Assembly (NCBI RefSeq): GCF_013368755.1
Contig: NC_049565.1
Location: forward strand, 1,612,001 to 1,676,000
Length of the DNA: 64,000 bases
DNA from: Talaromyces rugulosus
Lineage: Eukaryota > Ascomycota > Eurotiomycetes > Eurotiales > Trichocomaceae
Direction of reading: 5' to 3'
Each line of letters starts with the position of its first letter. Position 1 is the first letter of the stretch. This document shows, piece by piece, positions 8,946-17,811 of the stretch. The position numbers and the translations under genes were made by a program. Under the pieces are notes generated by a model. That model worked only from the letters and a program-made list of their open reading frames with translations, had not been told where the DNA came from and did not search any database.

Positions 8946-11834
8946 CTACTCCTGCCACTTCACCCGACCACTTCGGAATAGGCTAACCATACCAATCGGC
9001 AACAATCCGGAATCGACAATTCTGAGACCTCCAAAGCTTTCAATCACGTCTGGTCCGTAAAGCTGGGCAACCCACTTCCAGTATGGTTCCATGGAATCCC
9101 AATTCTGCAATATACCCTTGGAGTCGGCGTCCAGCGCACTGATAGCAGTCTGGATATCGCCATTATATGCAGTCTCGACGGCTTCCTGTTTGGGCTCTTC
9201 GAGAAACTTATTACGCACACTCAGCAGCGTCATATTACTGGTGAAATATGGAGGGAGGGACTCGCGATATTTAATGTACTCTTGGAAAGAAAAGAACGTA
9301 TTTCCATCGTTGGGGCGGAAGTGTCGGTCTGTTTGGGGTACCCTGCCACTCTCAAAGTTGACCTTGAGAGTTTGGTAATCTTCACGCTCCGCATATTCAA
9401 ACTGATCAAGGAGTTTGTTTGCGTCTCCTAAAACAGAGTCCCGAATTTGAAGCAACCCGATGAAAGGATTGCGCACTTCTAAACCTCCAAGTTCAGTAGG
9501 AAAGTAGAAATAACCATCCGGTATATTTTCAACACCAAAACGGGTTCTAATAGCCCATTTAAGATATTCGATGACACTGCCATTTGACTTTGATTCCACA
9601 CTCATACTAGACTCTATGCCACCAGCAGACGAGAAAACTTGACGCTGAATGCGCTCATGAGTAGCAAGCATGTTGTCTACATGTGAGCGACCAAAGCAGT
9701 TGGCTGACTTTCCGAAATTAGACGTGAAGAAAGTTGCGGCATAGGTATTCCATGCTTGAATCCAGGCAAACACACTGTTTTCTTGTCCTTTCAGCTGTCG
9801 ACTGAGCTCAGAAATGTGTTCGTTAACCATTTCCTGGTCGATTTCGAAACGGCCACTCTTTGGATTTAGCTGTAACATGCCCCAACATATTGTTCCTGCT
9901 GGCAGGCCATTGCATTCTACTGGGTCGATGCTGTACTTGTCTTTAGGATTTCGGCACATACGTGCAGAACCGGTGCGCGACTCATTGGCTTCCAGACCCA
10001 TCAACCCGACGAAATTGTTTATTGTTGACCAGGCTTTGACACAGATTTCGTGATCGGCAGACCAGAACCAGAGGTCATCCCCAAGTCTCCACAGGATTTC
10101 ACCGTCGGTCGCTTGATTGATTTGAAAATCGAGACAGAACAAGACAACTTCAGAAAACACTTCACTTAGCACATGCGAGCCAGGCGTTCCGTTTGCCCGC
10201 TCTCGAGGCGGTGCTGAAGAAGAATCGTCCATGAACTTTAAAGGCGCAGAGAGGAACCGTTTGAAGAAGCTTATCCATTTCTGTGAGACCCCAAGATAGG
10301 ATAATATCGTCGAAATTGTTGCATGCGGGAGCGATGCAAAAAGATTGGCGACTTGTGTACGGAAGCAAGTAATGCCGCCTTGCAAGCGAGTTTGGATGAG
10401 AATGTCAGTAGACAGCAGATGCAGTAACTTTTGCTTCGTAGCCATGGGTGAAAGTCGCTGCGTTGGTGGTCGATTATTATGGCTATCATAACTATCCAGT
10501 GCTTGTTGTGGCTTTGGTAGAACTCGTCTACGTATGACTGGTTCTGGTATCTGCGCCACATATTGTTGTTGCATCTGCACCGACATCAGACCTTTTTTTG
10601 CCTTTTTAGATCGAGCCACCTGCGCTTCCTCTTCCCCTTGTTCAGGGGATACATCCAAACTCATTGAAGTTGGGAGATTATATAAGAAGTATTTTTCACT
10701 GTAGATCCCTTCTTTTGAGCTAGCCACGCTATCGTTGCTATTTAACGGGCCCAGAAAATACTGTCGTCGCATCTTTTCCAGAGATGATATTGAGCTCCCG
10801 GGGGATTTCCATATGCCTTCTGACTGTTGAAATTGAGACAATGAACTCTTCCAAAATACAGACCATTTGAGGCCGATATGCTGGAGGAAAATCGCTTGTA
10901 AAAGGTCTTCGTGCATATAGATTTTGAAGGAACCGTTGACTTGCCGGCGTTGCTCAAGTAGAACCTCGCTGCCCCAAGACCACTCCTGTACTGACTTCAG
11001 TCGCCTATCCAGTACATCTGATATTTCTTTCAGGGTGATGGAATTGTTCAAAAAGTCTTTTAGGACGTCTTTCTTCTCATCGTCGAGCAAATCTGATGCA
11101 AGAAGGCTCTTGATACTTTCCTGCAGACTGGCCGTGTTGAAAATTCCCGGGGATGCCAGAGCTTGCTCAAATTTGGCAGTCCGCCAGCGAAGTGCCTGTA
11201 AAGCATTGGGAAGATTTTTTACATCGTCTGGAGTGGCCTCGAATAGGTCTCGTAGGACCCGCTGAATGGCGTCTGTATCAATGTTGGGAGCTTCGAACAC
11301 CGACTTTTCCCAAGCCTCTCGAGCTTCTAGTTTTTGACTGCTAGAAATATGCTCAAACTCATCCATACTAACATCCCCGTCACCCTGATGAGTTGCAGTA
11401 GGCTCGTTTTTCGCAGAAAGCCACTCGGTTGTTAGTTGTGCGTACAACGAGGCATACTTGTACTTTTGCGACTGATTCTCCAGGTGGCTGAGGAGCAGGT
11501 CCTGCCACCGAGATAGAATTCTAGGCGATACACTAGGGTCGTATTTCGCCTGTGCAAGGAATCGGTCGAGATTCCTAAGTGTGATCTCTAGATGCTCATT
11601 GCCAGTCCCGCCGCGAACAACTCGGCCATCGGAAATGACTACTCCGAAGCAAGTCTTCAATCCATCGACTATAGCAGACAGTCTGGCTATAGGGTCATCG
11701 TTGGGACCATTTAGTAGACTGAGTATCTGGTCGTGATGGGCTTGGAATGAAGCACGACCCTTTGCAAGTTCATCTAGCTTTGTGTTGGTGATGTCAAGGA
11801 GTGTCTGTGAGAAGAGACTGCCACGAGATGCCAT
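8946..11834 (-). CDS. rvt: reverse transcriptase-related cellular gene (RVT)
   Basis: An intronless 962-residue protein that I assign to the fungal rvt family: single-copy cellular genes related to reverse transcriptases but not part of a transposon. The N-terminal half is helical (possible coiled coil) without known domains. The RT core lies at about residues 440-620. Motif A region reads LFASLPHATI, then FKRFLSAPLKF, motif B GTPGSHVLSE (about 550) with LFCLDFQINQATD, and motif C RLGDDLWFWS with D586 and D587. A Lys-rich, variable stretch precedes motif A, where rvt proteins carry an insertion. A long C-terminal extension of about 340 residues follows. No gag, integrase, endonuclease or RNase H and no terminal repeats are seen nearby, which supports a host gene. 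The residue at the usual motif A Asp is Gln494. Start 11834 (MASRGSLFSQ) is preferred over the open upstream leader. Confidence 0.82.
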   Translation of the reverse strand: MASRGSLFSQTLLDITNTKLDELAKGRASFQAHHDQILSLLNGPNDDPIARLSAIVDGLKTCFGVVISDGRVVRGGTGNEHLEITLRNLDRFLAQAKYDPSVSPRILSRWQDLLLSHLENQSQKYKYASLYAQLTTEWLSAKNEPTATHQGDGDVSMDEFEHISSSQKLEAREAWEKSVFEAPNIDTDAIQRVLRDLFEATPDDVKNLPNALQALRWRTAKFEQALASPGIFNTASLQESIKSLLASDLLDDEKKDVLKDFLNNSITLKEISDVLDRRLKSVQEWSWGSEVLLEQRRQVNGSFKIYMHEDLLQAIFLQHIGLKWSVFWKSSLSQFQQSEGIWKSPGSSISSLEKMRRQYFLGPLNSNDSVASSKEGIYSEKYFLYNLPTSMSLDVSPEQGEEEAQVARSKKAKKGLMSVQMQQQYVAQIPEPVIRRRVLPKPQQALDSYDSHNNRPPTQRLSPMATKQKLLHLLSTDILIQTRLQGGITCFRTQVANLFASLPHATISTILSYLGVSQKWISFFKRFLSAPLKFMDDSSSAPPRERANGTPGSHVLSEVFSEVVLFCLDFQINQATDGEILWRLGDDLWFWSADHEICVKAWSTINNFVGLMGLEANESRTGSARMCRNPKDKYSIDPVECNGLPAGTICWGMLQLNPKSGRFEIDQEMVNEHISELSRQLKGQENSVFAWIQAWNTYAATFFTSNFGKSANCFGRSHVDNMLATHERIQRQVFSSAGGIESSMSVESKSNGSVIEYLKWAIRTRFGVENIPDGYFYFPTELGGLEVRNPFIGLLQIRDSVLGDANKLLDQFEYAEREDYQTLKVNFESGRVPQTDRHFRPNDGNTFFSFQEYIKYRESLPPYFTSNMTLLSVRNKFLEEPKQEAVETAYNGDIQTAISALDADSKGILQNWDSMEPYWKWVAQLYGPDVIESFGGLRIVDSGLLPIGMVSLFRSGRVKWQE

Positions 11835-13123
11835 GGTAACGTTTTTATTTCTTTTCTGTTTTTTTCTTCTCTTTAATGTTCTGATAAGAATTGATATGAA
11901 GAAGAAAAAAGAATTTCTGAAGATGAGGCTCAGCCTTAAATACTGGCAAGAGTGGGGCTGCTGCCTGGGGGCGGGTGTCATGGCGGGTGTCATAGACACC
12001 TTATTGGCCTTATCTCAAGTACTCAGTGTTGATGGAATATTGAGTAGTGGGGTTTACTTTAGACCCAAAGAAAATTTAGAAAATTTCTAAATTGATAAGA
12101 TAGTAGCCTTGGATGGGCGTGCAACGTAATTGAGGGCTTGGTGTGGACCATAGCACTTTCATTAGGATTATTTGGGTTGAATTGGTATATTTAATGGGGA
12201 GTACGCATGGCTAATATAAATTGATGGATACTAGATTCTCCCTCATGTATTTCCCAAGTCGGCAAGTGTAGTAGATCTGGATCTGAGGTGTCAACTGGTA
12301 GCAAGTCGACATGAAGTATGTAGGTACTGGCTATGGACCGCTAGTGTATTGTTTCTATATATTTGCTCTTTGGTAATCATTTTATCTAAGCTGCACTTTA
12401 GTTACCTACTAATATTAATATACCTCAAATGTTAAAACCATTGCGTTATTCAACATTTAAAATGTTTACGCAACAGAGATAGAGAAACACAGTACACCAA
12501 AGACTGATAGGAGAGCAACATGATTAATCCACCGTCGACTACCAACTAACATTAACTAGATGAACTCTCATTATCGATCAAGCGATAAAATATTGTTATA
12601 AATAAATAATAATTATATATATGTATGCCATAACCTGGTTTGGTATACTCAACTGCCGACTTGCCGAGGAAGCTCGATACCATCACTACTTTGTCCGACC
12701 GACTCTACATGTATGATTCGGCCTAAATATAAAAAGAAAAGGCCAGACTCTACCGCTCAATGCTGTCGTTTTAAAACCACTAGCTGCTACGCGACTACCC
12801 CATAAAACGACATGTGGAGGAATGCTGCTGGCGATCCGCCCTCGTCTCGTGCCATAACCGACACGGGATCGGCACCATCTCCGATGCTCTTCGCTTGAAG
12901 TCGACAACTCACCGCATTCCCTGCAGTTAGCTGCTAAAACCCCGGCTTAGATGCCACAGTCTGTGGAAAGCCATTCTCGTCCTTATTATCAGCTGATTAT
13001 TCAGTTTCGACATATATTCCCTGCCGAAAGCCCTTCAGTTGACAGCCCGGAACGCTACATTACACAAAGCCAGAAACATCTCGGTGGGACTTGTCGAGAA
13101 GATTCAAATTAACAAGTCACATA
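11835..13123. other. divergent intergenic region
   Basis: About 1.3 kb between the rvt gene and the aldo-keto reductase, which are transcribed outward, so it holds both promoters. AT-rich, particularly at 12350-12640. No convincing coding frame is seen. Confidence 0.55.
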
Positions 13124-14252
13124 ATGGCACTTTTTACAGCCAGAGCAAGTAGGGCATCGGTGCTCCGGAAGCCCTTTCTTTCTCTTCCACAGACAACCGC
13201 CCGCACTTTGACCACCCGAGCAACCTCGTATACACTCAACACCGGTGCTAAAATTCCAGCGCTTGGATTTGGCACATTCCAGGATCCCGATTCTCAGGAA
13301 GATACCGTTAATCGGGCCTTACAGAGGGGTATGCGCCTAATCGACACAGCTCGGGTCTACAATGTCGAAGAGCAAGTCGGAAAGGGAATTAAGAAGAGCG
13401 GGGTCCCCCGGGAAGATATTTTTCTCGGTACAAAGTTGTGGTGCAATGATTACCACCCTGAAGACGTGGAGCGTGCTTTGGATGACTCGCTGCGAGACTT
13501 GGACACCCCATACGTGGATCTTCTTTTGATGCATTACCCTTGCACCTTCCAGCGGGGACCAGATCGATTTCCTAGGGATGCCGATGGTAGGATGATTGCC
13601 GGCGAGACCACCTACCTGGACACGTGGAAAGCGATGGAAAAACTGACCAAGACCGGTAAGGTCAAGTCCATTGGAGTTTCCAACTTTAGCAAAGGTGAAA
13701 TCGAAACTTTGGTCAACGAGTCTTCCACGGTTAGTATATCTAGGTGCCCACGAAAATGATGTGTTCTGGAACTAACCAATTATTATATAGATCCCGGCTG
13801 TTCACCAAATGGAGGTCCACCCATATCTGCAACAGAAAGGATTCAACGAATGGCTGCGCACAAAGGGAATTCATGTTGTCCAGTTTAGCCCTTTGGGTAA
13901 TATGAACGATTTCTACAGACAGACTGGATGGTCAAAGGACGTTGCGCACATGATGCGTGTCATTGACCAACCCATTCTAAAGGAGATAGGAGAAAAGTAC
14001 GGCAAGAGTGCTGTGCAGGTGGTGCTCGCTTGGGGTATCAACAGCGGCCGCTCTGTTATCCCAAAGAGTGTCGTTGATTGGCAGATTGATCAGAACTTGG
14101 AAGCAGATTTTGAGTTACAGCCCGAGGACTTGGCCCAGATTGCTACCTTGGATGCAAAAGCTCGCTTCAATGATCCTAGCTTGGACTATGAATGGCGCTT
14201 ATACAGTGACCTGGAAGGTATTGATGGCACCGTGAGAGGACGAACCCACTAG
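13124..14252 (+). CDS. aldo-keto reductase, possibly mitochondrial
   Basis: A 355-residue NAD(P)H-dependent reductase of the AKR superfamily, which reduces aldehydes or ketones to alcohols. Exons are 13124-13729 and 13791-14252; the 61 bp intron has an ACTAAC branch site. The catalytic tetrad is in place: Asp in LIDTARVY, Tyr in the same motif, Lys in FLGTKLW and His in LLLMHYP. The signature GVSNFSKGEIE and the C-terminal cofactor block IPKSV are also present. The first 40 residues are rich in Arg, Ser and Thr and lack acidic residues, resembling a mitochondrial targeting sequence before the usual N-terminus (YTLNTGAKIPALGFGTF). The substrate cannot be named. The gene faces the SDR gene tail to tail. 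Confidence 0.88.
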
Positions 14253-14493
14253 GTATTTGTTACCGGGTACTGGGACAAAACGATAGATATTCGCACATTT
14301 TACCGTACATATGCACGGGTCTTACGTGGTATTCTAAGTGAATAACCTTACAAATAAAAGAAAGAGAGATTTAATGGGGTAGTGGTACTGTGTGATCTAG
14401 GGATAATTAATGTTGAACGTTGACCTCTTAATGACACCTCAAGCTATAATCTGTTAAAAAAAATTATTTTTATTATTAGCCATGTTTAGCCAG

Positions 14494-14521
14494 TTTTTTT
14501 TTTTTTTTTTTTTTTTTTTTT
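14494..14521. repeat. homopolymer T run of 28
   Basis: An uninterrupted run of 28 T within the 430 bp spacer (14253-14685) between two convergent genes. Nothing else is recognised in that spacer. It could be a poly(A) remnant of an inserted element or simple slippage. Confidence 0.9.
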
Positions 14522-14685
14522 GACCGCAAGCCAAGTTTCGCCAGATGTCGTCTGAGATGAAATAAATGTTCACCAAATCGGGCTATACATGATCCCATTA
14601 ATACTAAGTTATGATGTACTATAGACAATATTTACAAAGTAATATTATTATTCTATTCTGTATCTGTCTCAGTTCTTGAAATCCT

Positions 14686-15703
14686 TTAAGGCAAAGTAAA
14701 TCCACCGTCAACCACCAAGTTCGACCCTGTCATATAGCTTGACGCATCCGAGGCGCAGAAAAGGTAAACCTGGAGAGATATAGATTAGCTAACGGGACAT
14801 ATGGAAAACCATGTCGCAATGTCTTACTCCCTTAAGTTCATATGGAGAAGCAAACCGGCGGGCAGGAATTTGGGCGAGCCACTTGTCGAGCATATCCTTA
14901 GATGCATACTCCATTATTTGAGTCTGGATATAACCGGGTGAAACACAATTGACTCGGCAGAAATCCACCCATTCGACGGCGAGTGACTTGGCCAGCTGCA
15001 GGACACCTGCCTTGGAGGCATTATACTGCAGATAGATATTAGTCTAAACTCCTCATTTCCACACTTTCGGAAACTAAACTTACTGCAGCCTGCCTTTGGG
15101 GCGTGTTCACAAGAATTGCACTGACAGAAGCAGTGAATACAACATTGCCGAACCCCTGACGCTTGAAAACCCTTGCGGCAGCTTGTGCGGTGTAGAATGC
15201 ACCATTGACATTAACATCCATAATTTCCTGGAACTCCTCAGGAGTGTACTCGTCGCCCGCATGCTCCGAGCAAATACCGGCGTTGGCCACAATCACATCC
15301 AGCTTACCAAAATCCTTCACGACCGCGTCGATAGCAGCCGCAATTTCGGTCTGGATAGTGACATCGGCCCTGTAAGCGCGGCATTGTGTCTGATATTTGG
15401 AAGTAAAGGTTTCTGCGGTTCCAGGAGCCGTTGTAGTTGTGCGATACAAAATGGCTACCTAAATAGGTAGAGGAGGATTAGTATTTGCTTTATGGAAAAC
15501 AGTTGAGCGCAGTCATATATACCTGGGCGCCTGCCTCGGCATATGCAGTAGCAACAGCAAGGCCAATTCCTCCTCCACCACCTGGTTAAATCAGTTGATG
15601 AACCCTATAACAGCGTATCTAATTTACCAGTGATTGCAACGACTTTGCCGGAGAGATCGAAAAGCTTCGGTACAGGAGCATCGTTCGGCTTGGATAGGAC
15701 CAT
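14686..15703 (-). CDS. short-chain dehydrogenase/reductase
   Basis: A classical SDR of 263 residues. Exons read on the minus strand are 15628-15703, 15523-15581, 15084-15458, 14828-15025 and 14686-14769; all phases close. The nucleotide-binding glycine motif is TGGGGGIG (split by intron 1), NAG appears in IVANAGICS, and the catalytic Tyr-Lys pair is Y171/K175 in AAYNASKAG, preceded by Ser in FTASVSA. The C-terminus ends in the usual ASYMTGSNLVVDGG. It should oxidise an alcohol or reduce a ketone with NAD(P)(H); substrate unknown. Its 5' end lies 200 bp from an NRPS relic transcribed the other way, so it might be a surviving tailoring enzyme, but this is only positional. Confidence 0.85.
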
Positions 15704-15901
15704 TTTGAAAAGCTGCTCCAGAAAAAAAATAGAACAGAAAAAAAAAGATCTGGATTCTGGGAATTAATGGAACAATTATTTTGAATTGTATTTTTATTTA
15801 TTCTACCTTTATACTTACTTAATTATGTTCCGATCTTCTAAATGAAAGTTTCGTGATATACAATTTGTGGTATTGCGGCTCCCCCGTCTCGCGGGTATTG
15901 A

Positions 15902-16255
15902 TCGCCTCGAGGGCTTCCCCATAATAACACCCTGCCATCTTTAAAAACAATCATTTTTGTCGGCGAGTCTGTCTTGGCTGGCGATATTGAAAAATGGGCT
16001 AGTTACGCCAAACTCTTCACTGGCTATGGGTCTTCGGAGGCCTGTATCTACACTTCAGCCAAGCAATTGGAGTTTAAGGACCAGGCTAGTCAGATCGGGT
16101 ACGCTTTTTCCAGTGGGATGTGGATTGCAGATCCTCAAAATTACCATCACCTACTTCCAATAGGAGCTATCGGGGAATTATAAATTGATGGGCCCTTGTT
16201 GGCTCGTGGATACCTTGGAAATCCCATGATGACTGAGGCTCGATTTATTAGAACG
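15902..16255 (+). pseudogene. NRPS adenylation-domain relic
   Basis: A continuous frame from about 15902 reads like the middle of a non-ribosomal peptide synthetase adenylation domain: LPSLKTIIFVGES, a degenerate A5 core (FTGYGSSEACIYTS, for the usual YGPTE), and WIADPQNYHHLLPIGAIGEL leading into A6. A TAA stop at 16181-16183 interrupts the GEL-x-I-x-G core, after which the frame continues as IDGPLLARGYLGNPMMTEA. There is no start, no upstream A1-A4 region and no carrier or condensation domain. It is therefore a fragment of roughly 115 codons and cannot encode an active enzyme. It abuts an oppositely oriented hydrolase relic at 16251-16255. Confidence 0.8.
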
Positions 16256-16621
16256 GTGGGTTTCCCTTCATCTGTACCTCTCTATCTTGAGCACTCTTTG
16301 CTAGGAGCACTGATAGCTTATTCTCTTCGAATTTGCATTCAAGAATAGAACAAATACTAATCACGAACTGTGCGCGTGGATCCAAGGCAGCACAGCACAG
16401 TGACACAGCTCCGCCAAATGAGACCCCCCACAGGCCACTTGTAATGGATCTACAATCTTTTGACTGGCAAGAAATGTGAGGGCATCTGAGCAGTCCTCAA
16501 TCTGCTTTTACACGTCAATATCATTGCGAGGATTACCCTCACTTTGACCCACACTGCGTGGATCATAGACAAACGATGTAATTCCAGCCACTTGAAAATT
16601 TCGCGCTACTTGTGGTCTAAC
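16251..16621 (-). pseudogene. alpha/beta-hydrolase relic, secondary-metabolism type
   Basis: On the minus strand, ARNFQVAGITSFVYDPR and the following block match fungal alpha/beta hydrolases common in polyketide and NRPS clusters (thiohydrolase or polyketide-transferase-like). The frame is broken by TAA at 16508-16510 and by a frame change at a six-C tract (16424-16429). After the shift the nucleophile elbow reads GVSFGGAVSL, then CCAALDPRAQFV, and the match runs on to DREVQMKGNPP at the edge with the NRPS relic. The true N-terminus and the C-terminal half are missing. Two independent lesions plus truncation make it a clear relic. Confidence 0.8.
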
Positions 16622-17082
16622 ACTAGGAGACAAAAGGAGAACATGATTTAATAAATAAGAAAAAACTATTCCCTAACTTTCTATTCAAACTTGTTTATGC
16701 TAGGTTGAAAGGAGAACAAAATCTCTAGTGCTCTCAGGAGTTCTCATTCTCTTGCATGTGGATCCTGTATGCGTGATACGTCTACTCACGCGTTGAAACG
16801 TCGTACCACAACGGACTTCCAGTCCACATAAATACAACAAAAGCGCGATGAAAAATGGAAACATATATATCTTTTTCGGTATATTATAATTACAGTTGAA
16901 GGATAGCAAATTTCTGGTTAATTTATAGTCAACTATACGACTTAACTGTATCAGCCTGAGCTAAAGTAACAACAATGCCGAGCAAATCTATAATGGTAAT
17001 AGGGTATAGAGAGAGAAATACAGGCATAAATCTCAGATAAATGCCAGAAAAGTGCCAAAGGACAAACTGATTAGTCTAAGCA
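16622..17082. other. intergenic, nothing recognised
   Basis: A spacer between the hydrolase relic and the 3' end of the Asp f 4-like gene. No coding frame or repeat was recognised. Confidence 0.5.
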
Positions 17083-17811
17083 TTACCCCGAGAAATTAAT
17101 AGTAACGTCCAGAGTCACCGGGCCATCGCCGATCAACCAAGGGGCAATGTCATTTCGATCCTGGTTAGCCTCTGTGTAGGCATTGATGACGGTTCCAGAG
17201 TTTGAAATAGAAGAACAGTTATTGGATTGAGTAGCGCAAATTTGCATGCCTTGGACGGTCAGAGTAGCATTCTGCGCCGCGATCGAAGAGACATCATAGC
17301 CCGACGCGTTGTTGGCCGCATTTGCAAAGTCAAACTCACCCCAGGTGCTTGCACAGCTCCCCACGGAGTTAAGGACTGGGCTAGTACCTGGAGCAGCTCC
17401 CCAGCCTCCTTGACTATCCTCGTCGAAAACAACATATTTGGTTTCACTTGGTGCGATTTGAAAGTTTTGCACCCATTCACCAAAGAACCCGTCAACGCCA
17501 CCATCTTTACCACACTTATTCCAAACAACAATGTTCCATGATTCCGTTGTCTCCGGCGGCGAATAGAACTGGGCCACGTATTTGAAGCTAGACACCCATT
17601 TTTTGTCGATGAGGAGGATATTACTGCCGTACGGGTTGCCGTGATTACCACAGTACGTTGCTCCAGTGCCCTTTGGTGGAGTTTGGCCTCCGAATTCTGG
17701 TTTTGTTATATTGTTTGCTGCATGAGCCTGTTGGTTACTCGGTAACTGGCCGTCGGTGCAGGCATAAGCCCCGGTCGCCATCAAGCAGATGATGAAAGCT
17801 TTCAGTTGCAT
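17083..17811 (-). CDS. secreted Asp f 4-like protein
   Basis: An intronless 242-residue predicted secreted protein similar to the Aspergillus Asp f 4 allergen family, whose biochemical role is unknown. A signal peptide (about residues 1-17, ending ..GAYA) precedes a domain with the family blocks: YCGNHGNPYGSNILL, FKYVAQFYS, WNIVVWNKCGKDGG, ETKYVVFDEDSQGGWGAA, TWGEFDF, SGYDVSSIAAQNA, VQGMQIC and VINAYTE. Several Cys residues suggest disulfides. The long Ser/Ala-rich N-terminal stretch found in Asp f 4 itself is absent, so this is a short form. The start at 17811 is the only ATG that gives a signal peptide. Confidence 0.82.
   Translation of the reverse strand: MQLKAFIICLMATGAYACTDGQLPSNQQAHAANNITKPEFGGQTPPKGTGATYCGNHGNPYGSNILLIDKKWVSSFKYVAQFYSPPETTESWNIVVWNKCGKDGGVDGFFGEWVQNFQIAPSETKYVVFDEDSQGGWGAAPGTSPVLNSVGSCASTWGEFDFANAANNASGYDVSSIAAQNATLTVQGMQICATQSNNCSSISNSGTVINAYTEANQDRNDIAPWLIGDGPVTLDVTINFSG

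Noticed and set aside
8946..11834. Retrotransposon (LINE or group II intron) interpretation of the RT frame
   Set aside because: There is no endonuclease, integrase, RNase H, gag-like region or repeats, and the frame is intact and flanked by normal genes; a host rvt gene fits better.
14494..14521. T run as a retroposon poly(A) tail
   Set aside because: No element body, target-site duplication or coding remnant lies next to it.
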